From DASRDZ01 sp035652335 (GTDB lineage: Bacteria; Chloroflexota; Dormibacteria; Aeolococcales; Aeolococcaceae): 64,000 nt of DNA. A program made the position numbers and the translations under genes. This document shows positions 43,863 to 52,464 of the stretch, piece by piece. The stretch's first letter is position 1. The number at the start of each line of letters is the position of its first letter. Location of the stretch: contig DASRDZ010000078.1 in the NCBI GenBank assembly GCA_035652335.1, forward strand, positions 18,068-82,067, in the 5' to 3' direction. The notes under the pieces are model-generated. The model had not been told where the DNA came from. It did not search any database and was given only the letters and a program-made list of their open reading frames with translations.

Positions 43863-46271
43863 ATGCGCGAGGTATCCCCGGACGAGCTGCGCAGGCGCGT
43901 GGACCCTGCGCAGCTCCCCTTCAGCTCCACCGCCGAGCTGACCGGACGTGACGGCACCATCGGCCAGCCGCGCGCGCTCGACGCGCTGCAGTTCGGGCTG
44001 GAGATCCGCAGTGCCGGCTTCAACATCTTCGTGGTCGGCGCACCGGGATCGGGCCGCCTCACCACGGTGCGCGACCATCTGCGCACGCTGGCCGCGCAAC
44101 GGCCGACGCCCGACGACTGGGTGATCGTCCAGGACTTCGGGCAGCCCGACCGTCCCCGTGCGCTGTCGCTCCCGGCGGGCCGCGGACGCACCCTGGTGCG
44201 CGACCTCGACGGGTTCGTCGAGACCGCGGAGCGCGAGATGCGGCGCGCCTTCGAGAGCGAGAAGTACCAGCAGGATCGCGCCGCCCTGGTCGAGGCCGTC
44301 GAGAAGCGTGAGCAGGAGATGCGCCGCGGCGTCGAGCAGTTCGCCGCCGAGCGCGGCTTCGGCCTGCAGTTCATCCCCAACGGGATCGCCGTGGTTCCCC
44401 TGGTGAACGGGCGCCCGATGGAGCCGGAGGTGATCGAGCACCTCCCCGCCGAGCAGCGCAACGACCTGGAGCGGCGCAGCCACGAGATCCACGAGCAGAT
44501 GCAGGCCGACGCGCGGGTGATGCACACGCTCGAGCACGAGGGCATGGAGAAGCTCGCCGACCTCGACCGGGCGGTCGCCATGGCCGCCATCGCCGCTCCG
44601 CTGCAGCTGCTGCGCGAGCGCTATGCCGACGTCGCCGCGGTGGCGGCGCACCTCGACGCCATGGAGCTCGACCTCGCCGAGCACGTCGGCGACCTGCGCC
44701 GTCGCGCCCAGCCGCAGGAGGCCGCCACCGGCATGCTCGGCCTGATGTCGATGGTGGAGCGCGAGGAGACCAGCACGCGCTACCGCGGCAACCTGCTGGT
44801 CGACAACGGCGGCGCCACCGGCGCGCCGATCGTCGTCGACCGCAATCCCACGTACCACAACCTCGTCGGCCGCATCGAGTACCGCTCCCGGCTGGGGTCG
44901 ATGGTCACCGACTTCCTGCAGGTGCGCGCCGGCTCGCTGCTGCGCGCCAACGGCGGCTTCCTCGTCCTCGAGGCCGTCGACGTGCTCAACCAGCCGTTCG
45001 CGTGGGAGGGGCTGAAGCGGGCGCTGCGCAGTGGCGAGGTGAGCATCGAGAACCTCGGCGAGCAGCTCAGCTTCGTGCCCACCGCGACCCTCCGCCCGCA
45101 GCCCATCCCCATCGACGTCAAGGTGGTGATCATCGCCACCCCGCTGGTCCACCTCCTCCTCCACCTGCACGACGAGGATGTGCGCGAGCTCTTCAAGGTG
45201 AAGGTCGACTTCGCCCCCGACATGTCGTGGGACGACGAGCACGTCATGGACTACGCGGAGGCGATCGGCCGCTGGGTGGAGGCGCACGGCCTGCGCCACT
45301 TCGACCGCGGCGCGGTGACCCGCGTCGTCGAGCACGGTGCGCGGCTGCGCGAGGACCAGCGCAAGCTGTCGACGCGCATGCTGGAGATCAACGACCTGGT
45401 CACCGAGGCCAGCTTCTGGGCGACCAGGTCGGGGCACGACCTGGTGCAGGCGGAGGACGTCGACACCGCCGTGCACAAGAAGGAATACCGCTCCAACCTC
45501 GCCGAGGAGCGTCTCGGCGAGATGGTCGACAACCGCACCCTCACCATCGAGACGGCGGGCAGCCGCACCGCGCAGCTCAACGGGCTCACCGTCGTCGACC
45601 TCGGCGACCACTCCTTCGGCCATCCCGTGCGCATCACCGCGACGGTGGCGCCCGGGCGGGGCAGCGTCGAGAGCATCGAGCGCCAGGTGGAGCTGTCAGG
45701 GCCGAGCCACTCCAAGGGAGTGCTCATCCTCAGCGGCTACCTCTCCGGCCGCTACGCGCAGAAGGCGCCGCTGGCGCTGCGGGCGACGCTCACCTTCGAG
45801 CAGTCGTACGACGAGGTCGACGGCGACTCGGCGTCGTCCGCCGAGCTCTACACGCTGCTCTCGGCGCTGTCGGGGCTGCCCGTGAAGCAGAGCGTCGCGG
45901 TCACCGGCTCGGTCGACCAGCGCGGCGACGTCCAGGCGGTCGGCGGCGTCACCCGGAAGATCGAGGGGTTCTTCCGCGCCTGTGTGGCGCGCGGCCTCAC
46001 CGGCGAGCAGGGGGTGATGGTTCCGGCCATCAACGTCCCCAACCTGATGCTCGCCGAGGAGGTGGTCGAGGCGGTGCGTCGCGGCCAGTTCCACGTCTGG
46101 GCGGTGGAGAGCGTCGACGAGGGGATCGAGCTGCTCACCGGGCGGCCCGCCGCCGAGGTGCACCGGCTCGTCGAGGAGCGGCTGGCCGGCTTCGTCGACA
46201 CGGTGCGGCAGGTGAGCGCCCCCGCCGAGAACGGGGCCGCGCCCGTGCCGCACATTCCCGCCAAGGCCTAG
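43863..46271 (+). CDS. Lon-family ATP-dependent protease (LonB/COG1067-like)
   Basis: 802 residues from ATG 43863. N-terminal Lon-like AAA region: RALDALQFGLEI then Walker A-like GAPGSGRLTTV, where Arg replaces the usual Lys. Middle insert with coiled-coil-like segments about 120-270. Sensor region: LRANGGFLVLEAVDVL. C-terminal Lon protease domain with catalytic Ser in DGDSASSAEL and Lys in GGVTRKIEGF. Residue-level pattern fits the LonC/LonB-like group, where ATPase motifs are often degenerate. Degrades misfolded or regulated proteins; substrate unknown. Overlaps the convergent esterase stop by 4 nt. Confidence 0.88.
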   Translation: MREVSPDELRRRVDPAQLPFSSTAELTGRDGTIGQPRALDALQFGLEIRSAGFNIFVVGAPGSGRLTTVRDHLRTLAAQRPTPDDWVIVQDFGQPDRPRALSLPAGRGRTLVRDLDGFVETAEREMRRAFESEKYQQDRAALVEAVEKREQEMRRGVEQFAAERGFGLQFIPNGIAVVPLVNGRPMEPEVIEHLPAEQRNDLERRSHEIHEQMQADARVMHTLEHEGMEKLADLDRAVAMAAIAAPLQLLRERYADVAAVAAHLDAMELDLAEHVGDLRRRAQPQEAATGMLGLMSMVEREETSTRYRGNLLVDNGGATGAPIVVDRNPTYHNLVGRIEYRSRLGSMVTDFLQVRAGSLLRANGGFLVLEAVDVLNQPFAWEGLKRALRSGEVSIENLGEQLSFVPTATLRPQPIPIDVKVVIIATPLVHLLLHLHDEDVRELFKVKVDFAPDMSWDDEHVMDYAEAIGRWVEAHGLRHFDRGAVTRVVEHGARLREDQRKLSTRMLEINDLVTEASFWATRSGHDLVQAEDVDTAVHKKEYRSNLAEERLGEMVDNRTLTIETAGSRTAQLNGLTVVDLGDHSFGHPVRITATVAPGRGSVESIERQVELSGPSHSKGVLILSGYLSGRYAQKAPLALRATLTFEQSYDEVDGDSASSAELYTLLSALSGLPVKQSVAVTGSVDQRGDVQAVGGVTRKIEGFFRACVARGLTGEQGVMVPAINVPNLMLAEEVVEAVRRGQFHVWAVESVDEGIELLTGRPAAEVHRLVEERLAGFVDTVRQVSAPAENGAAPVPHIPAKA

Positions 46272-47071
46272 CCGGGCGCCGCGGCCGCGCCGACGGCCGG
46301 CCTGAGATCCCCGCTTCCCGCCAGGTGGAAGCGCAGGTGCTCGCCGAGGCGGGCCGTCCAGTAGTCCCATTCGTGGGCGCCGGGTCGCTCGACGTATCCG
46401 TGCGGGATGCCGAGCCCCTCCAGGTGCGCGTGGAACTCGCGGTTCTCCTCGAGCAGGTGGTCGTCGACGCCGCAGTCGAAGGCGATGCGCAGGTCCCTGC
46501 GCCGCTGCGGGTCCTGCACGAGGAGGCGGACGTCGTGCGCGCGAATGCCGGCCTCGCCGTCCCACATCCGCGCACGCGCGTCGTCGAGGAAGCGGAAGTG
46601 CCGCAGCGGGTCGAAGAACCCGCTCGTCGCCGATGCGCTGGCGAACGTCCCCGGGTTGCGCAGCGCCAGCAGGAGGGAGCCGTAGCCGCCCATGGAGAGG
46701 CCGGCGACGTGCAGCTCGCCGTTCGACGGCAGCTCGGCCGCGATCCAGGGCAGCAGCTCGCGCATGACGTAGGTCTCGGCGAAGGTCGTGCCGTCGTGCC
46801 AGTCGCAGTAGCCGGTGCCCTGCTCGGCGCCGGTGTCGCTCGGCATCACCAGGCAGAAGGGCGGCACCTCGCCGGACTCCACCAGCGCCGACGCGGTGAG
46901 GTCAGCCCCGCCCTTCTCCCACCAGCAGTACCCGCCCGCGTCGTAGACACCGTGGAGGAGCACGACGACGGGCATCGGGCCGCGGGGCCGCGACGGCGTC
47001 CACGTCCAGTGCAGCAGGCGGCGGCGGTTCGACTCGCTGAAGATGGTGTGGCCGCGCAGGCCCTCACGCAT
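46268..47071 (-). CDS. Alpha/beta hydrolase, esterase D/enterochelin-esterase-like
   Basis: 267 residues from ATG 47071; overlaps the SDR stop by 8 nt. Nucleophile elbow GLSMGGYG, oxyanion LLHGVYDAGGYCWW, acid in CGVDDHLLEENR and His in PGAHEWDYW: a full catalytic triad of the esterase (S9-like/EstD) group. Operon with the SDR and PhyH genes, so it may release an acyl group from the same catabolic intermediate. Confidence 0.85.
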   Translation of the reverse strand: MREGLRGHTIFSESNRRRLLHWTWTPSRPRGPMPVVVLLHGVYDAGGYCWWEKGGADLTASALVESGEVPPFCLVMPSDTGAEQGTGYCDWHDGTTFAETYVMRELLPWIAAELPSNGELHVAGLSMGGYGSLLLALRNPGTFASASATSGFFDPLRHFRFLDDARARMWDGEAGIRAHDVRLLVQDPQRRRDLRIAFDCGVDDHLLEENREFHAHLEGLGIPHGYVERPGAHEWDYWTARLGEHLRFHLAGSGDLRPAVGAAAAPG

Positions 47072-47819
47072 CGGCGGCTTCGAAGCGCGCCATGCGGCGG
47101 CGGATGTGCTCGACGTCGGCGTCGCCCAGGGCGCGCACCACGGCCACCTGCGTCTGCAGGTACGGCGGCGCGGTGAGCGCGGCCACGATGGCGCTGGCGA
47201 CGTCCTCGGGGCGGAGGAAGCCGTCCAGCGTCTCCCGCGGCAGCGGGGTTCTGGACGCATCCGACCAGAAGGCGGTGTCGACGCCCGCGGGGAACACCGC
47301 GTGGACCCGGATGCCGTGCAGGCGGCCCTCCTCGGCGATCCCCTCGGTGAAGCCGCGGACGGCGTGCTTGGTGGCGCAGTACACGGATTCGCCGGGCTCG
47401 CCGCGCAGCCCAGCGGTGGAGACGACGTTGACGATCTGGCCGCCGCCGTCACGGATCATGAGGCGGAACGCCTCGCGACAGAGCAGGACCAGGCCGCGCA
47501 CGTTGACCTGCCACATCAGGTCGAGGTCGGCGGTGCGCACGTCCTGCACCGGGGCGTGCCGCGCCAGCCCGGCGTTGTTGACCAGCACGTCGAGGCGGCC
47601 GTGCCGGTCGACGACGCGGCGGACGCCCGCGACCACCTGGGCCTCGTCGGCGACGTCGACGACGTGGCCCTCGCCCCACGGCTGCGGCCCCTCGACGGCG
47701 GGTGCGACGTCGAAGCCGCAGACCGTCGCGCCGCACTCTGCGAGCGCGCGCACCGTCGCCGCCCCGATCCCCGACGCCGCGCCGGTCACCACCGCGACGC
47801 GGCCCTGCAGTCCCTCCAC
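47064..47819 (-). CDS. Short-chain dehydrogenase/reductase
   Basis: 251 residues from GTG 47819, 8 nt after the PhyH stop. NAD(P) motif VVTGAASGIGAA, VNNAGLARH, and active-site Ser (VVSTAGLRG) with YCATKHAVRG as YxxxK. Asp38-like FDVAPA after beta2 favours NAD(H). Oxidises or reduces a hydroxyl/keto group; substrate unknown. Middle gene of the PhyH-SDR-esterase unit. Confidence 0.88.
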   Translation of the reverse strand: MEGLQGRVAVVTGAASGIGAATVRALAECGATVCGFDVAPAVEGPQPWGEGHVVDVADEAQVVAGVRRVVDRHGRLDVLVNNAGLARHAPVQDVRTADLDLMWQVNVRGLVLLCREAFRLMIRDGGGQIVNVVSTAGLRGEPGESVYCATKHAVRGFTEGIAEEGRLHGIRVHAVFPAGVDTAFWSDASRTPLPRETLDGFLRPEDVASAIVAALTAPPYLQTQVAVVRALGDADVEHIRRRMARFEAADA

Positions 47820-47827
47820 CGTCGCGC

Positions 47828-48658
47828 TCAGCGGCCGCGCCGGTAGAGCACGGGGTTGAGCTCGCTGGCGGCGAGGTCGCCGGTCTGCAGGCCGGGCAGC
47901 CAGCGGGCCAGGTCGGTGCGCCGCTCCTCGCTGTCGGTGGCACCCACCCGGGTGCCGTCGGCGTAGGAGATGACGGTCATCACCTCGCGCATCAGGCCGG
48001 TGGGGTTGTCCGGCGCGCGATGCACCATCCACCCGTCGTGGAAGGTGGCGTCGCCGGCGCGCAGCGGGCCGACGGGCGTGATCGTGGTCCCCTGCGCGGC
48101 GAGCAGGTCGGCGAAGTACTGGTCGGAGTCGTCGGAGATCCGCGTCCCGCGCATGTCGGCGTTGCGGTGCGAGCCGGTGGCGAACTCCATGCCCGCGGGG
48201 ATGTCGACGAGCGGCATCCACATGGTGATGGTGTCGTCGGTGTCGAGCGGCCAGTAGTAGCGATCCTGGTGCCAGGGGGTATGCCCGCCGCGCGGCTCCT
48301 TGAAGAGCGCCTGGTCGTGGTAGAGGCGCACCCCGTCGACGCCCATCAGGTCGGCGGCGATCCTGGCGAACCGGCGCGCCAGGACGAAGCGCGCCACCGC
48401 CGCGTCCCTGACCCAGATGTTCCAGACCTGGAGGAAGGCGCGGCCGTAGGTGTCGCGCTGCTCCAGGGGGCGCGTCTCCTCGTTGAGGCGCTGCACCGCG
48501 GCGCAGATGTGGGGGCGGTAGAGGGCGATCTCGGCCTCGCTGCAGACGCCGCGCAGGGTGACGTGCCCGTCGCGGCGGAAGCTCTCCACCTGCTCCGGGG
48601 TGACGGAGTGGTCCTCGCCGAGCGCGGGAAGGTCGGAGACGTCGATGGTGCTGCTCAT
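47828..48658 (-). CDS. Phytanoyl-CoA dioxygenase (PhyH) family Fe(II)/2-oxoglutarate oxygenase
   Basis: 276 residues from ATG 48658; GGGAGCAG about 13 nt upstream. The two-His-one-carboxylate set appears as HQDRYYW and HDGWMVHRA, with a downstream Arg region typical of 2-oxoglutarate binding. Hydroxylates a carbon next to a carboxylate or other group; PhyH homologues act on lipids, antibiotics and small metabolites. First gene of the PhyH-SDR-esterase operon. An AT-rich segment just upstream (48681-48707) is likely its promoter. Confidence 0.85.
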   Translation of the reverse strand: MSSTIDVSDLPALGEDHSVTPEQVESFRRDGHVTLRGVCSEAEIALYRPHICAAVQRLNEETRPLEQRDTYGRAFLQVWNIWVRDAAVARFVLARRFARIAADLMGVDGVRLYHDQALFKEPRGGHTPWHQDRYYWPLDTDDTITMWMPLVDIPAGMEFATGSHRNADMRGTRISDDSDQYFADLLAAQGTTITPVGPLRAGDATFHDGWMVHRAPDNPTGLMREVMTVISYADGTRVGATDSEERRTDLARWLPGLQTGDLAASELNPVLYRRGR

Positions 48659-48680
48659 AGGGCTCCGCTCTGCTCCCTTC

Positions 48681-48707
48681 CAATAAGTAAGTGATTATTA
48701 CTATATC
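48681..48707. promoter_or_regulatory. AT-rich promoter/operator segment upstream of PhyH
   Basis: A 27-nt island nearly without G/C in GC-rich DNA. On minus it offers TATAGT as a -10-like box about 40-45 nt before the ATG, and inverted AATAA/TTATT around the centre. It contains GTGATTATTACT (48691-48702), near-identical to GTCAATATTACT at 62488-62499. Confidence 0.5.
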
Positions 48708-48720
48708 GCATCGGCCCGGG

Positions 48721-50412
48721 TCAGCGCACGGTGATCGAGAGGGTGGAGGGACGGCCGGGGCCGGTGTGCAGCCGTTGGCGTGCCGCGGGTGGCACGTCGT
48801 AGCGCGGGTACGACGAGCTGCAGACGTCGACGCACAGCCGGTGCCCGGCCTCGACGCGGTAGGCGATGCTCCAGCAGTGCACAGGGAAGGTCTCGACCGC
48901 GCCGGGGCGGAGCGGCGGCGTGCCGGGGCCGAAGCGGAAGCGGCCGCGGACGTAGCCGTCGGCGATGTTGCGCGCCCGGCCGTCGGGGGCGACGTCGAGG
49001 AGCTTGACGCACAGGTCGGTGTCGTCCGCGTCGGTGGCCAGGGAGATCGAGGCGACCACGGGGCCGCACAGCTCCAGCGGCTCGTCGAGCGCTGCGCCGG
49101 TGAAGGAGCAGACGTCGGGACGGGCGCCGGCGCTGAGGCCGTCCTGCGGCACGGGTCCCGCGGGCATGCCGAGGGCGGGGCCGCCACGCGTCGGCACGGG
49201 GTCGTCGGGGTCGTGCGCCCAGGCCACGGCGCCGTCGTCGAGCGTCGCCGCATCTGCGCCGTCCACCAGCCGCCCGGCGGCGGGCGATCCTGCGGCGGCG
49301 AGGTGCAGCGTCAGCGTGCGCACACCGGGCGGCGGCCAGCTCTCCGCCTCGTCCCAGCGGTCCGCACCGACGACGTACCACGTTGCCGGGGCGAGGTCGC
49401 GCGCCGGTCCACGCCGCGACTCCAGCCACTCCTGCGTCCACCACGCCATGAGGCGGTCGTCGAAGCGCGCGGCGTTGGGGCAGTGGCGCGTGTCGCCCGC
49501 GGGCGACGGCGCATGGCTGAAGGGCGTCATCACCAGGCGGTGCTGCCGCGCGACCTCGGGCGGCGAATGCCGCTGCAGCGCGGCGAACATGCTGACCTGG
49601 TCCTGTGCCCAGGGGTCGTACCAGGCGCCGCTGATCAACGTGGGCACGTCGATGCGGTCGTCCGCGGCAGGACCCGGATCGCTGAGCCAGGTGTGCGGGT
49701 AGGGCGCGTCGAAGAGGCCCCGCCAGATGCGCGCGAAGACCGGCGCCGCCTCGTACTCCGGCCGGTCGCGCAGCGGCAGGCGCATGGCGGGATGGCGGCG
49801 CAGCGCGTCGAGGTCGAGCCACTCCGAGCCGTCCGGCTGGTGGCGCACCACCTGGTCGAACTCCAGTGCCAGCGCGTACAGCGACGCGCGTGCACCGTCA
49901 GGTGTGTCCGGGGCCTCCGCCGCCTGGCGCGGCAGCCAGTGCGCGGCCAGCGACAGGCAGAGGGCGCCGCCCTCGTGCAGCGTGAGCGGCCGCCACCATG
50001 CGGGGCAGCGCGCCGGCGAGACGGCGCGCAGGGACGGCGGCCGTTGCAGCGCGGCGCGCAGCTGCGTCATGCCCGCGTAGGAGATGCCGTGCATGGCCAC
50101 GTTGCCGTCGCACCACGGCTGCGCCGCCACCCACTCCACCGCGGCCGCGCCGTCCACGCCGTCGCTGGCGCCGAGGTCGAACACTCCTCCCGACGCGCCG
50201 CGCCCGCGCACGTCCTGCAGGACCGTGGCGACGCGCGGCTGCGACAGCGAGCCGTTGACGTCGACCATCTCGAAGTCGCGGCCGTAGGGAGTGCGGAAGA
50301 GCGAGGCGGGGAAGGGACCCGCACCGGCGGGTGTGCGCACCGTCGTGGCCAGGGCGACACCGTCCGGCGCGGTGACGGAGGTGTCCGTCGGGGCGAGAGC
50401 CTCGGCGGTCAC
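48721..50412 (-). CDS. CocE/NonD-family hydrolase (X-Pro dipeptidyl-peptidase S15-like)
   Basis: 563 residues from GTG 50412. Alpha/beta hydrolase of the S15/CocE group: RTPYGRDFE, VLQDVRGRGASGG, catalytic Ser in HGISYAGM, Asp in SGAWYDPW, His in FSHAP, and C-terminal PepX_C jelly-roll (VASISLATDADDTDL, AYRVEAGHRLCVDV). Cleaves esters or acyl-peptide bonds; substrate unknown. No signal peptide. Last gene of the long minus operon, joined by a GTGA overlap to the small lipoprotein gene. Confidence 0.88.
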   Translation of the reverse strand: MTAEALAPTDTSVTAPDGVALATTVRTPAGAGPFPASLFRTPYGRDFEMVDVNGSLSQPRVATVLQDVRGRGASGGVFDLGASDGVDGAAAVEWVAAQPWCDGNVAMHGISYAGMTQLRAALQRPPSLRAVSPARCPAWWRPLTLHEGGALCLSLAAHWLPRQAAEAPDTPDGARASLYALALEFDQVVRHQPDGSEWLDLDALRRHPAMRLPLRDRPEYEAAPVFARIWRGLFDAPYPHTWLSDPGPAADDRIDVPTLISGAWYDPWAQDQVSMFAALQRHSPPEVARQHRLVMTPFSHAPSPAGDTRHCPNAARFDDRLMAWWTQEWLESRRGPARDLAPATWYVVGADRWDEAESWPPPGVRTLTLHLAAAGSPAAGRLVDGADAATLDDGAVAWAHDPDDPVPTRGGPALGMPAGPVPQDGLSAGARPDVCSFTGAALDEPLELCGPVVASISLATDADDTDLCVKLLDVAPDGRARNIADGYVRGRFRFGPGTPPLRPGAVETFPVHCWSIAYRVEAGHRLCVDVCSSSYPRYDVPPAARQRLHTGPGRPSTLSITVR

Positions 50413-50846
50413 GAGCACTGGGCGCTGCAGATGCGCAGCAGGTCGACCGCCTGGTGCAGCGCGCCGCCGCACCAGCCGGGCGTGTTCGGCGCCGGCGAGA
50501 CGCAGGGGATGGCCGTCGGCGTGGCCGTCCCGCGCGGCGCGTTCCAGGTGTCGCAGTGGAGGGACTTCCCCTTCTCCGCCATCGTGCACGACCACTCGTA
50601 GTAGTGCGCCGAGTCCAGTGCGACGAGGAACTGCGCCGTGGTGGTGGGGTCGACGAGGTAGGCGTCGCGGCCGTTGACCTGGACGCTGCCCGCCGACACG
50701 GAGAGGTTCACCGGCTGGCCGCTCGGCAGCGTGCCGGAGTACTGGCCGTCGACCAGCGCCGCGGCCGACGTGTGTCCGCTGCCGCATCCGCCGACCGCCG
50801 TGGCCGTGGCCGCGATCGCCAGCAGCGTGGCAAGCCTGCGGATCAT
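50409..50846 (-). CDS. Small Cys-rich lipoprotein
   Basis: 145 residues from ATG 50846. Signal peptide MIRRLATLLAIAATATAVGGC with lipobox VGGC. Mature domain has several Cys (YEWSCTM, LHCDTW, IPCVS, GWCGG, RICSAQC), suggesting disulphides. No known family recognised. Overlaps both neighbours by 4 nt. Envelope protein of unknown role in the MoxR operon. Confidence 0.75.
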   Translation of the reverse strand: MIRRLATLLAIAATATAVGGCGSGHTSAAALVDGQYSGTLPSGQPVNLSVSAGSVQVNGRDAYLVDPTTTAQFLVALDSAHYYEWSCTMAEKGKSLHCDTWNAPRGTATPTAIPCVSPAPNTPGWCGGALHQAVDLLRICSAQCS

Positions 50847-51964
50847 GACGCCTCCGGCTTCGGGCTGGCGATCGTCGACGCCGTGCTGGTGGAGTACGAC
50901 GCGCCGCCCAGCGTCGCCGGCGTGGAGTCGGCGTTGGGCTGGGTCTGCACCTTCTCGGCGACGATCATCCCGCCGAGTCCGGTGGCGACCGCGTAGGTCA
51001 CGCTGAGGGTGACGTCCGTCTTCGCCGGGCTCGGGGTCACCGTCCACACCTCGCTGCCGGTGATGGTGATGGTGGCCTGCACCTGCCAGGCGTCGACCGG
51101 CGTGCCGCAGGCGTTGACGCGCACGTGGCCGAGGTCGGTCGCCTGGATCGACATGGTGGTGCCGTGCTGCGCGTCGGTCTGCGCGTCGCTCCACTGGCCC
51201 GTGCTGTTGGGGATGGCCGGGTTGTTGGGGTCGGGCTGGTAGGGGCCGTACGCCTGCGCCGGTGTGCTGAGCAGCGTCAGCGGCTTCGGGGGTTGGAAGA
51301 TCACGGCTCCGCTCGGAGTCGAGATGGCGATGCCGCTCAACCCGAAGAAGGAGGTGGGCGCGGCGACCGGGTTGGCGGGCGCGGACGTCGAGTTGCTGGC
51401 GACGTACGTGCTGGGAGCGTTGACGAAGCCGAGGGCGACGCCCTGCTGCGTGAAGCCGAACTGTCCCTGGCCCGTCTGCGCGGCGCCGGACACGACGCGG
51501 AAGTTGTACGTCGGCATCGACGTGGCGACGCCGTTGAACGAGTACGCGCCGGTCGAGGCGAACTTCCACACCCCGTCGACGGCCGTGCCGTCCACCTCCG
51601 GCGTCGCCGCGGCGGGCGACGGCTTTGTCGGATCCATCGCGGGGCAGAGGTCCGCGGACGCGCTGGGCGCAGGCGGCACGAACCCGGTGTAGATCGTCGG
51701 CGCGGTGGACGGCGCCGAGGTGATGGTCGGGGGCGCGAACGCGGGCAGCGCCTCGGCGACCGGCGCCGGCGCCGGGCCACCCTGGCGCGGCGGCTTGACG
51801 GCCGTGTCGTTGCCCACGGCGATGTTGAGCGGCACGTTCTTCATGCCGAGCTGCACCTGCACCGACGGGCCGCAGCCGCTGGTGAGCAAAGGCACTACCA
51901 CCACCATCGCGCCGCACCCGAGGCGGCGGCGCAGCCGGCGCACGGGGATCAGGGCTCGGGTCAT
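50843..51964 (-). CDS. Lipoprotein of unknown function in MoxR operon
   Basis: 373 residues from ATG 51964. Arg-rich N-region (RRLRRRLGCG), hydrophobic VVVVPLLT, lipobox LTSGC. Pro/Ala-rich segment about 60-105, then a beta-rich domain with GVWKFASTGAYSFNG and a C-terminal domain around VNACGTPVDAWQVQATITITGSEVWTV. No family recognised. Overlaps both neighbours by 4 nt. Confidence 0.75.
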   Translation of the reverse strand: MTRALIPVRRLRRRLGCGAMVVVVPLLTSGCGPSVQVQLGMKNVPLNIAVGNDTAVKPPRQGGPAPAPVAEALPAFAPPTITSAPSTAPTIYTGFVPPAPSASADLCPAMDPTKPSPAAATPEVDGTAVDGVWKFASTGAYSFNGVATSMPTYNFRVVSGAAQTGQGQFGFTQQGVALGFVNAPSTYVASNSTSAPANPVAAPTSFFGLSGIAISTPSGAVIFQPPKPLTLLSTPAQAYGPYQPDPNNPAIPNSTGQWSDAQTDAQHGTTMSIQATDLGHVRVNACGTPVDAWQVQATITITGSEVWTVTPSPAKTDVTLSVTYAVATGLGGMIVAEKVQTQPNADSTPATLGGASYSTSTASTIASPKPEAS

Positions 51965-52464
51965 CGTCCCTCCTGGAAGCCGATCAGCGAGCCGACGAAG
52001 GACACCGGGTCGCTGAGCTGGTTGCTCACGGTCAGCACCTCGAAGACGCCCGGGGAGGCGTCGGGGAACCAGACGAAGAGGTGCACGTCGGGGCGCTGCT
52101 GGTCGCCGATCCACTGGCCGGCGACCCGGTAGTAGCGGAAGCCGCCGCTGCCGATCTGCTTGCGGATGTCCTGCTGCACGTCGACGTCGGTGGTGTCGAG
52201 GTCGGCGCGCAGGGTGGCCACCTGCAGCGCGGCGTAGACCGCGCCGTTGGCGCGCATGGTGAAGAGGCGTCCCTCGGCGACCTGCGTGCGCGACACGTCG
52301 AACTGGGTGCGCGCGCTCACCTCCTCGTGCACCGTGTAGCCGTCGATCGACTGCGGGAGGATGCGCGAGGGCAGCTTCGGCGTCCCCGCCGCCGCGACGG
52401 TCCCGCACGCGGTGACCGCGGCGCACAGCAGCACGCCCAGCAGGCCTCGACGCAACGCGCTCAT
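51961..52464 (-). CDS. Small lipoprotein
   Basis: 167 residues from ATG 52464. MSALRRGLLGVLLCAAVTAC is a lipoprotein signal with Cys at residue 20. The rest is predicted alpha/beta with a FRYYRVAGQWIGDQQRPDVHLFVWFPD stretch (split across two strands). No family recognised. First of three lipoprotein genes after the transglutaminase-like gene; ATGA overlap at both ends. Confidence 0.8.
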   Translation of the reverse strand: MSALRRGLLGVLLCAAVTACGTVAAAGTPKLPSRILPQSIDGYTVHEEVSARTQFDVSRTQVAEGRLFTMRANGAVYAALQVATLRADLDTTDVDVQQDIRKQIGSGGFRYYRVAGQWIGDQQRPDVHLFVWFPDASPGVFEVLTVSNQLSDPVSFVGSLIGFQEGR

